Below, piece by piece: positions 23,801 through 32,394 of a stretch of 64,000 nucleotides of DNA; the stretch's first letter is position 1; every line of letters begins with the position of its first letter. The notes under the pieces were generated by a model. That model saw only the letters and a program-made list of their open reading frames with translations. It made no database searches and had not been told where the DNA came from. Made by a program: the position numbers and the translations under genes. Source of the DNA: Cryptomeria japonica (taxonomy: Eukaryota > Streptophyta > Pinopsida > Cupressales > Cupressaceae); NCBI RefSeq assembly GCF_030272615.1, contig NC_081406.1:116708347-116772346 (forward strand). The letters run 5' to 3'.

Positions 23801-24167
23801 TAGGTATGCTAGCAATAGAAGTTGTCAACAGAATAGAATGATTGACTTGAGTAGGAGGTTGTGTATAACCTAAAGTTTCAGCACAACTCTTCATAGGCAT
23901 CACATTTGAATCCACAATGTGTGCAATACCATGCAAAATATCAATTCCATTCTTATCACTTTGAACCATATGTTTTAGACCCTCAATTAATGAAAGAGCT
24001 TGACTATCGGGATACTCATGAGACATCCATTGGTGAAAATCATCAAATTGGTTATCCAATTTCGAAAGTTGTTCTACAGAAACCTCATGGAGAGCTTCTT
24101 CATCATTAGGAGGATTAGAGGAATTACCCGTGTCCTCGTTAAAAAGGCCATTCAAATTAGGTTCCAT
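20826..24167 (-). pseudogene. gag: G2 gag-protease reading frame with two stop codons
   Basis: First ATG at 24167 (MEPNLNGLFN); the frame is open upstream to a TAG at 24263. One frame runs about 1110 codons with only TAG at 23414-23412 and TGA at 21275-21273. An Asn/Pro/Ser-rich N-terminal part is followed by the gag core (ELYNGKGDPLTHVKTFQ, TRTLRDKALQWY), a zinc-knuckle-like CQFHRQPGHDTEKC, and a retropepsin-like domain with LIDPSCMVNV where a D-S/T-G triad would sit, and KLGYPWL near its end. A Lys/Pro-rich region and an acidic tail (INLDDDIDDN) close it. No polymerase domain follows. Confidence 0.85.
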
Positions 24168-25417
24168 CTCCTCAGTAATTAAACCTTGGAAAGACTTAAT
24201 TCTAAGGCTTCGTTTAACGGGAATAGTGTAAGTAGGGTTTATTGTTGTAAAACTCACGCACTAGAGAGAGAGAAGATTTTGAATTTTAGAGGTAGCAAAT
24301 TTCAGTAAAATCAGCCAATCTCCTAGATTTAAGCTGTTAAATGCAATCCCGACAGTCTCCCAAAATTTTGAAAAAAATGTCAGGGACCGTGGCGCTCGGG
24401 GTGCACACGGTCCTCGCAACTTTTTTTGAAATTTGTAGGGATGAAAGCTATGATGATTTTAAAGCTAATCTGAAAAAATTGAGTGATTTTACGATCTGTA
24501 GATAGGCCAAATTAAAGTTGCAATCTCAAAATTGAACCCTACCAAGATTGTTGAAAAACACAAAATTTTGAATTTTGAAAAAGAGAGGGAAACTAAAATT
24601 TTGAATTTTATGATTTTAGAGGGAATACTGAAAGCAATGCAAGCTTTGAAATTTAAAAGTTGACTCAATTTCACGCAAAATTCAATTTTGAAAGCGAAAA
24701 TCAAAGTTGATGTAATTAAACACTTAATTTCAAAAGTCACAAGTTGCAAGAATTTGAATAAAGCACTAAAATTTCGAATGAATACCAACACACTTTTCAG
24801 ATTTAGGACAGTAAGAAACAAAATTTTGACATGAATTTCAATTTCAACAATTTTTGAATGATTAGAAGCCTTAATCCAAGCAATCACTAGACCAACTTTG
24901 ACTTTAATTTTGAAAGTGTTGTAATTGATAAAATTAGCCAAAATTCTGGATTTTAGTAGAAAAATACAGTAAGATCTAGCTCCCAAAATTTCAGAAAAAT
25001 GTCAGGGACGATGGCGCTCGGGGTGCACATGGTCCTCACAACTTTTTTTCCAAATTTTCAGGGATGGAAGATATTATGATTTTATTGCGGAATCCAAAGT
25101 TACAGCTGATTTGGAGATGTTTTGATCAGTGAAATTATCAGTCAGAGGTTGAATCAAGAGGGTTTTTAAAAATTAGGGTTTTGACACTTAACCACTTAAT
25201 TTTCAAAATTAAAGCACAAATATGAATTGACAATTTGTAATAGAAGGGTAGATCTGAAACAAGCATTAATAATTAAACATTTCACAAGCTCAATTACTAA
25301 AAAGAAAATTTAGGGTTTTTATGCAATTAACCTCTAAAATTTGCAAAAGATCAAACATGGAAATGTAATCAAGGCAGCCAATTTTTCGGATCTAACCATG
25401 AATAATCAGAAAGGATG
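24168..25417 (-). other. G2 leader with two copies of a GC-rich palindromic module
   Basis: About 1.25 kb of A/T-rich leader. Two 30-bp modules, 24384-24413 and 25006-25035, of the form GGACC...GGTCC stand out. They sit in a longer repeated context (CAAAATTT...AATGTCAGGGAC before, CAACTTTTTTT after), about 620 bp apart. The 165-codon minus-strand open stretch at 24489-24986 is Lys/Phe/Ile-rich AT-driven sequence, not a recognised protein. Confidence 0.7.
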
Positions 25418-25435
25418 TTCACGTCGGGTTCACCA
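25418..25435 (-). promoter_or_regulatory. G2 primer-binding site
   Basis: Minus strand TGGTGAACCCGACGTGAA, three bases inside the 5' LTR. The identical 18 bases serve G3 at 58223-58240. Its complement ends in CCA, as a tRNA 3' end must; the tRNA species was not assigned. Confidence 0.8.
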
Positions 25436-25438
25436 AAA

Positions 25439-26698
25439 TGTAAAGCGGAAAATCGCAAGCGAACCCTAGGTGTTCCCCCCACCGCTCCGAGGAGAGAGAA
25501 AGGGGGTCACTAGGGTTGACGGTTTTCACTTAGGGGAGACTTTACATTCAAAAGAGGGGTTGAAACCCACAAGATCCAATCCCACACAATGCAAGATTGG
25601 ATTCTAAATGAGTTTCAAGGGTTAAGACAACAAGGCTACCCTCTTTTGTAAAGAATGTAAATAGAAGGATTGAGCTAAGAATGCATGTAAAGTGAGAAGG
25701 ATTCGCTTATAAACAGAGATAGGAATATAGGATGAAGCTGCGGACCTGGAATTAGCAGTGAAATGTTGAGACGGTGCTGTCCTACAAATTTGAGCGAAAG
25801 TTGAGGGGACGATGGCGCCCGGAGTGCACACGGTCCTCCAAAAAATCCGCGAAACGAAGGGGGATCTGTTCGTCTCTGCACAAGGATTCCAGATCTTCAA
25901 TTACAGCCGTGTACCTACAACCTACACATAGAAAAGCGAAGATGATTGGGGGGTTAGGGATTAGGGGTTTGCCCTTAGGTCAAACCCCAGTTTTGGAATT
26001 AACCAAGAAATGAGAATGCTGTAAATGTAAATGTTTGTAATGTAAAACAAGTACTAGTACCTTGTTGTAAGAATGTTTGTATTCTTACATGCGAAGGTGT
26101 AATTGTTGTTGTATGTTGTATGTTGTATGTGGTATGTGATCTCCTCTTCAATGGTTGAATCCTTGTCTTGAATGCAACACTTAGCCTTGAATGAAGACTT
26201 AGAATGATCAATTGCTTGAAGGAATGCTTGAATGCCTGAATGCTTGAATGTTTGAATATCGCTTCCGCCTCTTTTCCATCTTACCAAAATGGGAGAGGAA
26301 ATGCAGTTTATATACTTGTCAATTAGGGCTGATATACTGATTTTTCCGACCTTGGGCCGACAAGGAAAGATAATTTTCCAATTTGCAAACATAAAGACCC
26401 GAGACCCAAAAGAGACCAGGCCCAAAAATAGGGCCAGGGACCAGGGCGCTGGGCGCCATGGTCCTGGGGGACCATGGTGCCCAGTGCCCTGGTCCTTTAG
26501 GACCAGGGCACTGGGCGCCATGGTCCCACTTCTCGGGACAGCAGGGTGCAAGGAGGATCAGGCCAGGGTGCTGGAAAAATGCAGTTTTTGATGTCATGAA
26601 CAAGTTTCGGGGTCTCCATTCAGGTTCCGTGTTGCATTGCCATCATGAAGACCCAAATGCGGTCAAAATTGCAAGTGTCGCAATTTTAGGACGCTACA
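25439..26698 (-). repeat. G2 5' LTR
   Basis: 1260 bp. TATA box TATATAAA on the minus strand (26307-26314). Contains three GC-rich 27-bp arms at 26438-26464, 26469-26495 (inverted) and 26500-26526, spaced by four bases, and a 30-bp module at 25807-25836. Confidence 0.92.
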
Positions 26699-26703
26699 CC
26701 TAT

Positions 26704-27307
26704 GAAGAAAATAAAGCAAGAGATGATCTCCCCTAATATCAAAATAACTGGGGGCAAAAGTTCTAAAATTTCAAGCCAAAAAGCATACTTGTTGATCCTA
26801 AGTCTCCATCATGCTATCCTACTTTCACTTCTTTTCACAATCATAAGCCTTCATCACTCATCCACTTGTTCCTCACATCCTTTCCCTTCTGACGATACAT
26901 CATGGACCTTTAATGGAGCTTCCTCGAAGGACTTTGTTGTCAAGGATGCCCAAACTTCTTTAGGTGACATGCATACGAGCCTACGTAGTCCACACACTAG
27001 TAATTCTATCTCAGTTTATTCATCAAGGAAGACAGTCACTCGAGATACACATCATTTAGTCAAGGAATGTTGCAATTACAATAATAAGGTCAAGCCTCGC
27101 ACATTTGAGGTAGGCGACTTAGTTCTCAAAGAAAATCCTAAAAATCAACAAGATAGAGAGAAGAAGGGCACATTTGAACCAAATTGGCTTGGTCCTTACA
27201 TCATTACAGCAGCATATGGATCTGGGACATATTAGCTCTCAACTACAGAAGGTGAACCTTTGGAGGATCCTATCAATAGCATGCACCTTCGCAGGTTTTA
27301 CACATAG
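26704..27307 (+). pseudogene. G1 polyprotein end: integrase C-terminal segment
   Basis: Directly after G2's right target duplication. If G2 and one duplication are ignored, the codon frame of 18883 continues without shift into this stretch. The first part (to about 27060) is not recognisable. The last 80 codons, with TFEVGDLVLKENP, FEPNWLGPYIIT and GEPLEDPINSMHL, match the integrase C-terminus of G3 (TFEVGDLVLRENP, FESNWLGPYVVT). One TAG at 27233-27235, final TAG at 27305-27307. RT, RNase H and integrase core are missing. Confidence 0.82.
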
Positions 27308-28879
27308 CTCTTCAGAGTATCCTAATTCAAAAAATACAAAAAAAATACAAAAAAAATTATAAAACAAAAAAATCGTTATTTGGTGAAAACCTGGCAAACA
27401 GGTGCCTTGTGACACAAAAAACATTGAACAATAAAAAAAAGTAAAGAGAAATAATTTCGTCCAACGGTGAAAACCACTTCGGTGGCGCCCTGGGCAAGTA
27501 CCATGGTGAAAACTGGGTCACCATCGCCATGTGTAGAGACATTGCTCCTCCCTCCTTCAGGATTCACTTTCATCCTTTCACTTTGCACACACTCACAACC
27601 TATTCGTTCATAATAAACTTACCCATTCCCATCATGGCTTGTTATTGATCTACCCAAGATTGGTTCGCCATTCATAATAAACCTCCCTTTTCACCTCCCT
27701 TTCCATCCATAATAAATCAAATCCTATCTGTGGCTAAGGCAAAATCCTACGTCTAGTGATGGGTGTGGAACTGAGATCATCACATGTTTCGAGGAGTATA
27801 GTTTCTTACAACTTTCTTCAGTTTATCCGCGCCCAATTCGCAATAAAGCAGCATCTGCATCGCCAATCCGCAATAAAGTTCTGTCTTCTCCACAATAAAG
27901 TATCAGTTTCATGGATTTAGTCAGTTTTAGATGAGACACAACAACAACAATGGGCATCAACAAATCAAATCTATCAATAGACTCAGACAACATTATGGGT
28001 CAGTGCTATCTATCCTTTCTGTGAAAGTAAACATTGTGACCACAATCAAATAAGACTTATACAAGTGACAAGAGACACTAAATTTGAGGACTACAGTGGA
28101 TGTTGGTGTCGAGTCTTGGTTTTCTTTTGATTTTATCTTTTGGTGACATATCTTTTAGCTTTTCCAGGATGTCTCTGACTAGAGATTCTATCTCCAGGAT
28201 GTCTTTGACTAGAAAGGCGAGGATGGGGTATCGTCACCTATTTTCTTTTGCTATCTGTGGATTGTCTCTTAGTAATACTATGACTTGTCCAAGGATATGA
28301 GGACACTAAGAGTCTAGTATGAACTGGGGCATTCCTTGTTTGTGACTGTCTTATCTCCATGCAAATAGGTACAGTGACTTTCTGGGTCGAACATATGCCT
28401 CGATTGTCATAACCTACTTGCCATAATAAAGTTCAATGATGATAACGCACAAGAAGCTCTTTCACTTTCATATCTTCTGTCTTCCATACCCCTTTCTTGA
28501 TTGAATTCCATCGTCCTTCTCGAGTCCGCGTAGCCTGCTATCACATGACTGAGTATAATGACACACACCAAAAACATTTTCATTTCATGTAGTTGCACCT
28601 GCATTACCACATATAAGCATTTCATACATACATATAGATATCACAACTGCATCACATCCTGCACACAACACCTATTAGCACAATTTACATTTGCATTATC
28701 ATATTCATCTGCATTACATACATTCACATTTGCATCATGCATACACATATAAAACATAAAAGAACAAAAAAAAATATATTGCATTGCATCATATACATAT
28801 TTGCATCCATATCATAAGCATCACATAAGAACATCTCATCGCATAGGTACACATGCATATAGCTACCGCAAGGATGAAT

Positions 28880-28947
<68 letters not shown>

Positions 28948-29188
28948 AGTGTCATGATACAATGATGTCAAAATACATATGGCTACACAACCACCCCTTG
29001 TGTCACCCTATCCGGACGGAGGAACCCACTGATAACTCCTGCCAACACTATTGGTAGTGCTAATCTTGTCCATGTCATGGTATCCCATGCTACATGTCCC
29101 ACCCTCATCTCCAGTCCTGGATCCTAGAACACTCATCTCAGTGCATCCCTGTCTCTATCTCGATCGTACGGAATTAGCTCCCCATCGA
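27308..29188. other. G1 spacer between polyprotein end and antisense PMD remnant
   Basis: No gene recognised. The first 200 bp (GTGAAAACCTGGCAAACAGG) match the corresponding place in G3 near 48030-48060 on the other strand. The stretch 28560-28870 is rich in CAT/CATA words, like the ATG-rich spacer of G3 read in reverse, so the two spacers are homologous. Contains the CA microsatellite listed separately. Confidence 0.6.
28881..28948. repeat. (CA)n/(TA)n microsatellite
   Basis: About 24 CA units followed by about nine TA units. Minus-strand open stretches here are Cys-Val dipeptide translations of the repeat. Confidence 0.95.
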
Positions 29189-29461
29189 TCAGTATCCATC
29201 GATCAGTATCCGCAGAATCTTGTATACATCCTCCAGGGTGACTGTCATCTCCCCCATCGACAAATGAAAAGTGCAAGTCTCAGAGTGCCAACTCTCCTCC
29301 AGTGCAGTCAGCAATCCCATGTTCGCCCGAAACTCAGGCACATACAAAATATGTCGCAAGCCCATACCCTCAATAGCAGCTCGGTCCTCAAATGTCAGCT
29401 CTAGTCGTAACCTCTGAGTCAATGGGAATCTCTCCCGTGACTCCAGCATAGGCAAATACTC
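29189..29461 (-). pseudogene. G1 antisense PMD gene, exon 2 (truncated)
   Basis: Opens with GAG right after a splice-acceptor-like tgactgcag (minus strand, 29467-29462). Reads EYLPMLESRERFPL, LLTALEESWHSETCTFHL, GEMTVTLEDVYKILRILIDG, the N-terminal signature of the plant mobile domain (PMD), and aligns without gaps to exon 2 of the G3 gene (HERHPVT, TTLAERWHSETCTFHL, GEMTVTLEDVWRILQILIQG). A stop at 29191-29189 and no recognisable PMD beyond it: only about 90 of several hundred residues remain. PMD proteins of unknown biochemical role occur in plant genes and in transposons. Confidence 0.78.
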
Positions 29462-30322
29462 CTGCAGTCACACAAATCAATCATCTCAGTCTTAGTGACA
29501 CTCATTGTTCATCACAAAGTGTTGCTTCTATCCTAGTGGTACTCCTTGTTCATCACAAAGTACTACGTGTTTGGCACTCCTTGTTCATCACAAAGTGCTG
29601 CTCACATTTGCACTCACTATTCATCACAAAGTGTTGCTCATATTTTAGTACTCCCTGTTCATCACAAAGTACTATATCTTGGTACTCACTGTTCATCACA
29701 AAGTGCCTTGATCTATCTTATCCTAGGGCCTATGCTTGAGTGAATCCTCTTGAGAAGTTTCCTAATTGGCAACGTATGTTCTATCACATAATTGTTAATC
29801 CTAGCCCTATTTGCTATCCTAGTTTTCCCTAGAGGACCTGCTTGAGTGTATCCTCTCAGCAGCTTATCCAATCGACAGCGTATGTTCATCACAAAACTGT
29901 CGATTTGACCTAGAAGACACAAATTCACATTTTTCTGGACACAAACGCGCTTTCCTGACATAAACGTGCTTTAAGACTGCATAAACGTGCCTGTTTTACA
30001 CAGACGCGCCTGAAACACACAGACGTACCTATGCTCTGCACAGATGCGCCTGGGTGACACAAACGTGCCTTTTGGCATAGATGCGCATACACATCATAGA
30101 CGTGGCCGCATTCAACACAAATGCATTTTTCGACACAGACGTGCCTGGCACAAACACAGACGCACCTATCGAGCATAGACGCGCCTGGCACCAAAGCAGA
30201 CGTACCTGAACATTTTTGACATTTTTTTGACCCTAACCTAGAGCGCATTTATTACCCTATCTAGCATGCATTAATGACAACAATAAATGCATCAAAGTAC
30301 AAGGAGGTTTTTTGGTACTTAC
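29462..30322 (-). other. Intron of G1 antisense PMD gene, with two minisatellites
   Basis: 861 bp between donor GTAAGT (30322-30317, consensus) and acceptor gcag (to 29462), phase 0. It holds about six units of a roughly 33-bp repeat containing TTCATCACAAAGT (29507-29710) and an irregular array of ACACAGACGCGCCTG-like units (29935-30200). The intron is inferred by comparison with G3. Confidence 0.65.
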
Positions 30323-30388
30323 CGGCTCTCCTGCCTTTGCTGGCCTCTGAAATCGGCGAACGCAGTCGAATCTGTGAACAAAGGCCAT
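30323..30388 (-). pseudogene. G1 antisense PMD gene, exon 1
   Basis: ATG at 30388 reads 22 codons, MAFVHRFDCVRRFQRPAKA and on to a consensus donor GTAAGT. The pattern HRF-x2-VR-x-FQRP is shared with exon 1 of the G3 gene, which also ends at a donor in the same phase. A TATA-like TATAAGATA lies at 30487-30479 on the minus strand, about 95 bp upstream. Too short to be found by ORF length, but supported by cross-element comparison. Confidence 0.65.
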
Positions 30389-30478
30389 TGCTGCTGACTG
30401 TTGCTACTCTATTCTCGCTCTGCACTCTGATCTCTTGGATGTGTAGATGACAATGAGGATGTATTTTCCCTTGTGGTC

Positions 30479-30487
30479 TATCTTATA
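30479..30487 (-). promoter_or_regulatory. TATA-like box of G1 antisense PMD gene
   Basis: TATAAGATA on the minus strand, about 95 bp before the antisense ATG at 30388 and about 250 bp inside the 3' LTR. The G3 gene has a TATA-like box at nearly the same distance. Confidence 0.4.
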
Positions 30488-30586
30488 GACTACCCTAGCC
30501 CTAGCCCTCATTTCCCGGGTCACTCTTTGTTATCCCGTGACTCTGTCACTTTATCCGATTTATCCATTCTAGCCTTTCTTTCTTAT

Positions 30587-30633
30587 CGAGAGATTGTCTG
30601 CGATCTTTCCAGACATTTTCATCCAATCTCTCG
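30587..30633 (+). promoter_or_regulatory. Hairpin upstream of the G1 polypurine tract
   Basis: Perfect 10-bp inverted repeat CGAGAGATTG / CAATCTCTCG (30587-30596, 30624-30633) with a 27-base loop, followed by GAGGGGGCATAT. G3 has the same CGAGAGATTG and GAGGGGGCATAT at its homologous place (42628-42575, minus), with an imperfect second arm. Confidence 0.5.
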
Positions 30634-30720
30634 AGGGGGCATATCATTCCCATCTTGGGGCAACTCTGTATCAGTTCATCTTATCTTCTTTGAAACAACA
30701 CGACAAGCTGCATTGTCTCA

Positions 30721-30733
30721 AAGAGGGGCAAAA
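30721..30733 (+). promoter_or_regulatory. G1 polypurine tract
   Basis: AAGAGGGGCAAAA touches the 3' LTR. Nearly identical to the G3 tract (AAAGAGGGGCAAA), including the preceding TCTC. Confidence 0.85.
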
Positions 30734-31558
30734 TGTAGACACCCAAAATTGTCCAGTCTAATTAAATAAATATTATTTATTTAATTATCTAAGCTTAATT
30801 CTTCTATTAATTAAATAAATCTTTATTTATTTATTTAATTCATTTATCCTCTTCTAGCCTTATTTCTCATTTAAATAAATACATTTATTTAAATAAATAC
30901 ATTTATTTATTTAAATTATCCTTTTCCTAAATTAAATAAATATCTTATTTATTTAATTGATCTCACTCCTTCTATTAATTAAATAAATCTTTATTTATTT
31001 AATTAATTCATTAACCTTTTCTACCCATGACACATGTCATTAATCTCTTAATTCATATACTACCTACCCCTCTTATTATTTTATTATTTCTTTTACCTAC
31101 CCTCTAATCATAGTCAACCTCCTTTTACACCTCTCAATCTTATCCCTCCATTTCTTATAGTGTCTTCTATATAAGGAGATGCTTCCTTCATTATCAAACC
31201 CTAATCAATCAATCTATGCACCCCCCCCGCCCGTTGACTACTTGACTACACTACGCTTTTGAACATAGGCGATCCTACTTGCAACCACATTTCCGTTCTT
31301 TGTTGAGCTCTTGTGCACATATAAAATCTGAGAGCAAATATATCAAGCAAGATCAATGGAGATAGGAAGAATGGAGATCCAAACCCTATTGGACATGTGA
31401 TGGTATAATCTTTGTGATTTCATTTGATTTGCATTGTCTTAGATAATCTTCATATGTTATGGTGGATCTTTGTTGTTGTTAGGCTAGGGTTTTGTGGTTG
31501 AATTCATTTAGCCTTTCAATATCGTTATTATTATTGTTATCCATTTTCACCATAAACA
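30734..31558 (+). repeat. G1 3' LTR
   Basis: 825 bp, TATA box TATATAAG at 31168-31175, ending ATAAACA with AATAT duplication after it. Confidence 0.93.
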
Positions 31559-31563
31559 AATAT

Positions 31564-32394
31564 ATTAATAAACAAATCTAGTTAGAGAATTTACTGATTA
31601 AAATTGGATATCCATTTTTTGCAGTCAAATTTTCAAATTTCAAATTTCGGCTCGGGAATGCTTTGGTATTTGGCTTGAAAGTGACAAGCCTGGAAAGTCA
31701 ACTGAAAAACCGTGTTTTTCAGTATTCCTTGATTTTCCAGACTTTACACTAGTGGCTGATGACTTTTTTGTAGCCAAAATTGATAAAATGAAAAGGGTTT
31801 TTTAAGGACGTTCCCAACTTTCCAACAATATAAGGCTTGTCTTATTTCGACTTTAATAAATAATTATTATTTATTTTCTAATTGAATTCTGACAATAGTC
31901 CTGATTGATATACTGATTGAAAAACACTCATAACTTTCAAACGGTATAACATTTTTTGAATCCGAAACATGCATCACATCATATGCTTTGTCTACTATAG
32001 GGAAAAATTAAAAAAAATTAAATTTCATAAGGTTTTGACCAAGTTAAGGTGGTCAGACATAGGAGTTTCTGAATTTCTAAAAAGCTGTAGTAAAAAATTC
32101 ATAAATAATTGTTTACTTTATAAAAAATTTAAAAAAAATATGTGTCACATCCGGACATGAGTCTAATACTTATATTATAAATATTATAAAAAAATATTAT
32201 GATTTGATTGTGTTTAGGGTGGTCAGACATACGTGTACTTATTTTTTTCCTGAAATTTTAGTACCACTGCATTGAAATTTGAAATTTTCATCAAATAGGA
32301 TTTTTTTTTTCCAGAAAACAACTAGTAGCTTAGAAACTACATTCAATTTTTTATATATTCTCATCTTACATATTTTAAAAATAATGTTAACAAC
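31564..32394. other. AT-rich non-coding stretch with a repeated GGTGGTCAGACATA word
   Basis: Original flank of the G1 insertion. GGTGGTCAGACATA occurs near 32049 and again near 32218, about 170 bp apart, in otherwise AT-rich sequence. No gene. Confidence 0.5.

Larger units (their letters stand above)
18884..26698 (-). mobile_element. G2: nested gag-only (non-autonomous) gypsy-like LTR element
   Basis: Direct repeats 18884-20081 and 25439-26698 are LTRs. On the minus strand they begin TGTAGC and end CTTTACA. The 5' LTR is 25439-26698, followed by a primer site (25418-25435), a leader, a single gag-protease reading frame (24167 down to 20826), and a polypurine tract (20094-20082) at the 3' LTR. 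Target duplications are GCTAT and CCTAT (one mismatch). There is no room for and no trace of reverse transcriptase, RNase H or integrase, so it depends on a helper. Confidence 0.92.
12046..31558 (+). mobile_element. G1: Tat-type Ty3/gypsy element, pol-deleted, with nested G2
   Basis: LTRs of 789 bp (12046-12834) and 825 bp (30734-31558) begin TGTAGACACC and end ATAAACA, and the five bases AATAT flank the element on both sides (12041-12045, 31559-31563). Inside are a long leader, gag, protease, a nested element G2 (18884-26698), the C-terminal part of integrase, an antisense PMD gene remnant and a polypurine tract. Reverse transcriptase, RNase H and the integrase core are absent. LTRs differ by roughly 2% by eye plus indels, so it moved fairly recently despite lacking polymerase. 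Confidence 0.93.

Noticed and set aside
24489-24986. 165-codon minus-strand ORF
   Set aside because: AT-rich G2 leader; composition-driven FKI-rich text without domain.
28724-28971. CVCVCV-rich ORFs
   Set aside because: Translation of the CA repeat.
29507-29710. Regularly spaced repeats that could suggest a CRISPR array
   Set aside because: Plant retrotransposon intron; units of about 33 bp without unique spacers, no cas genes.
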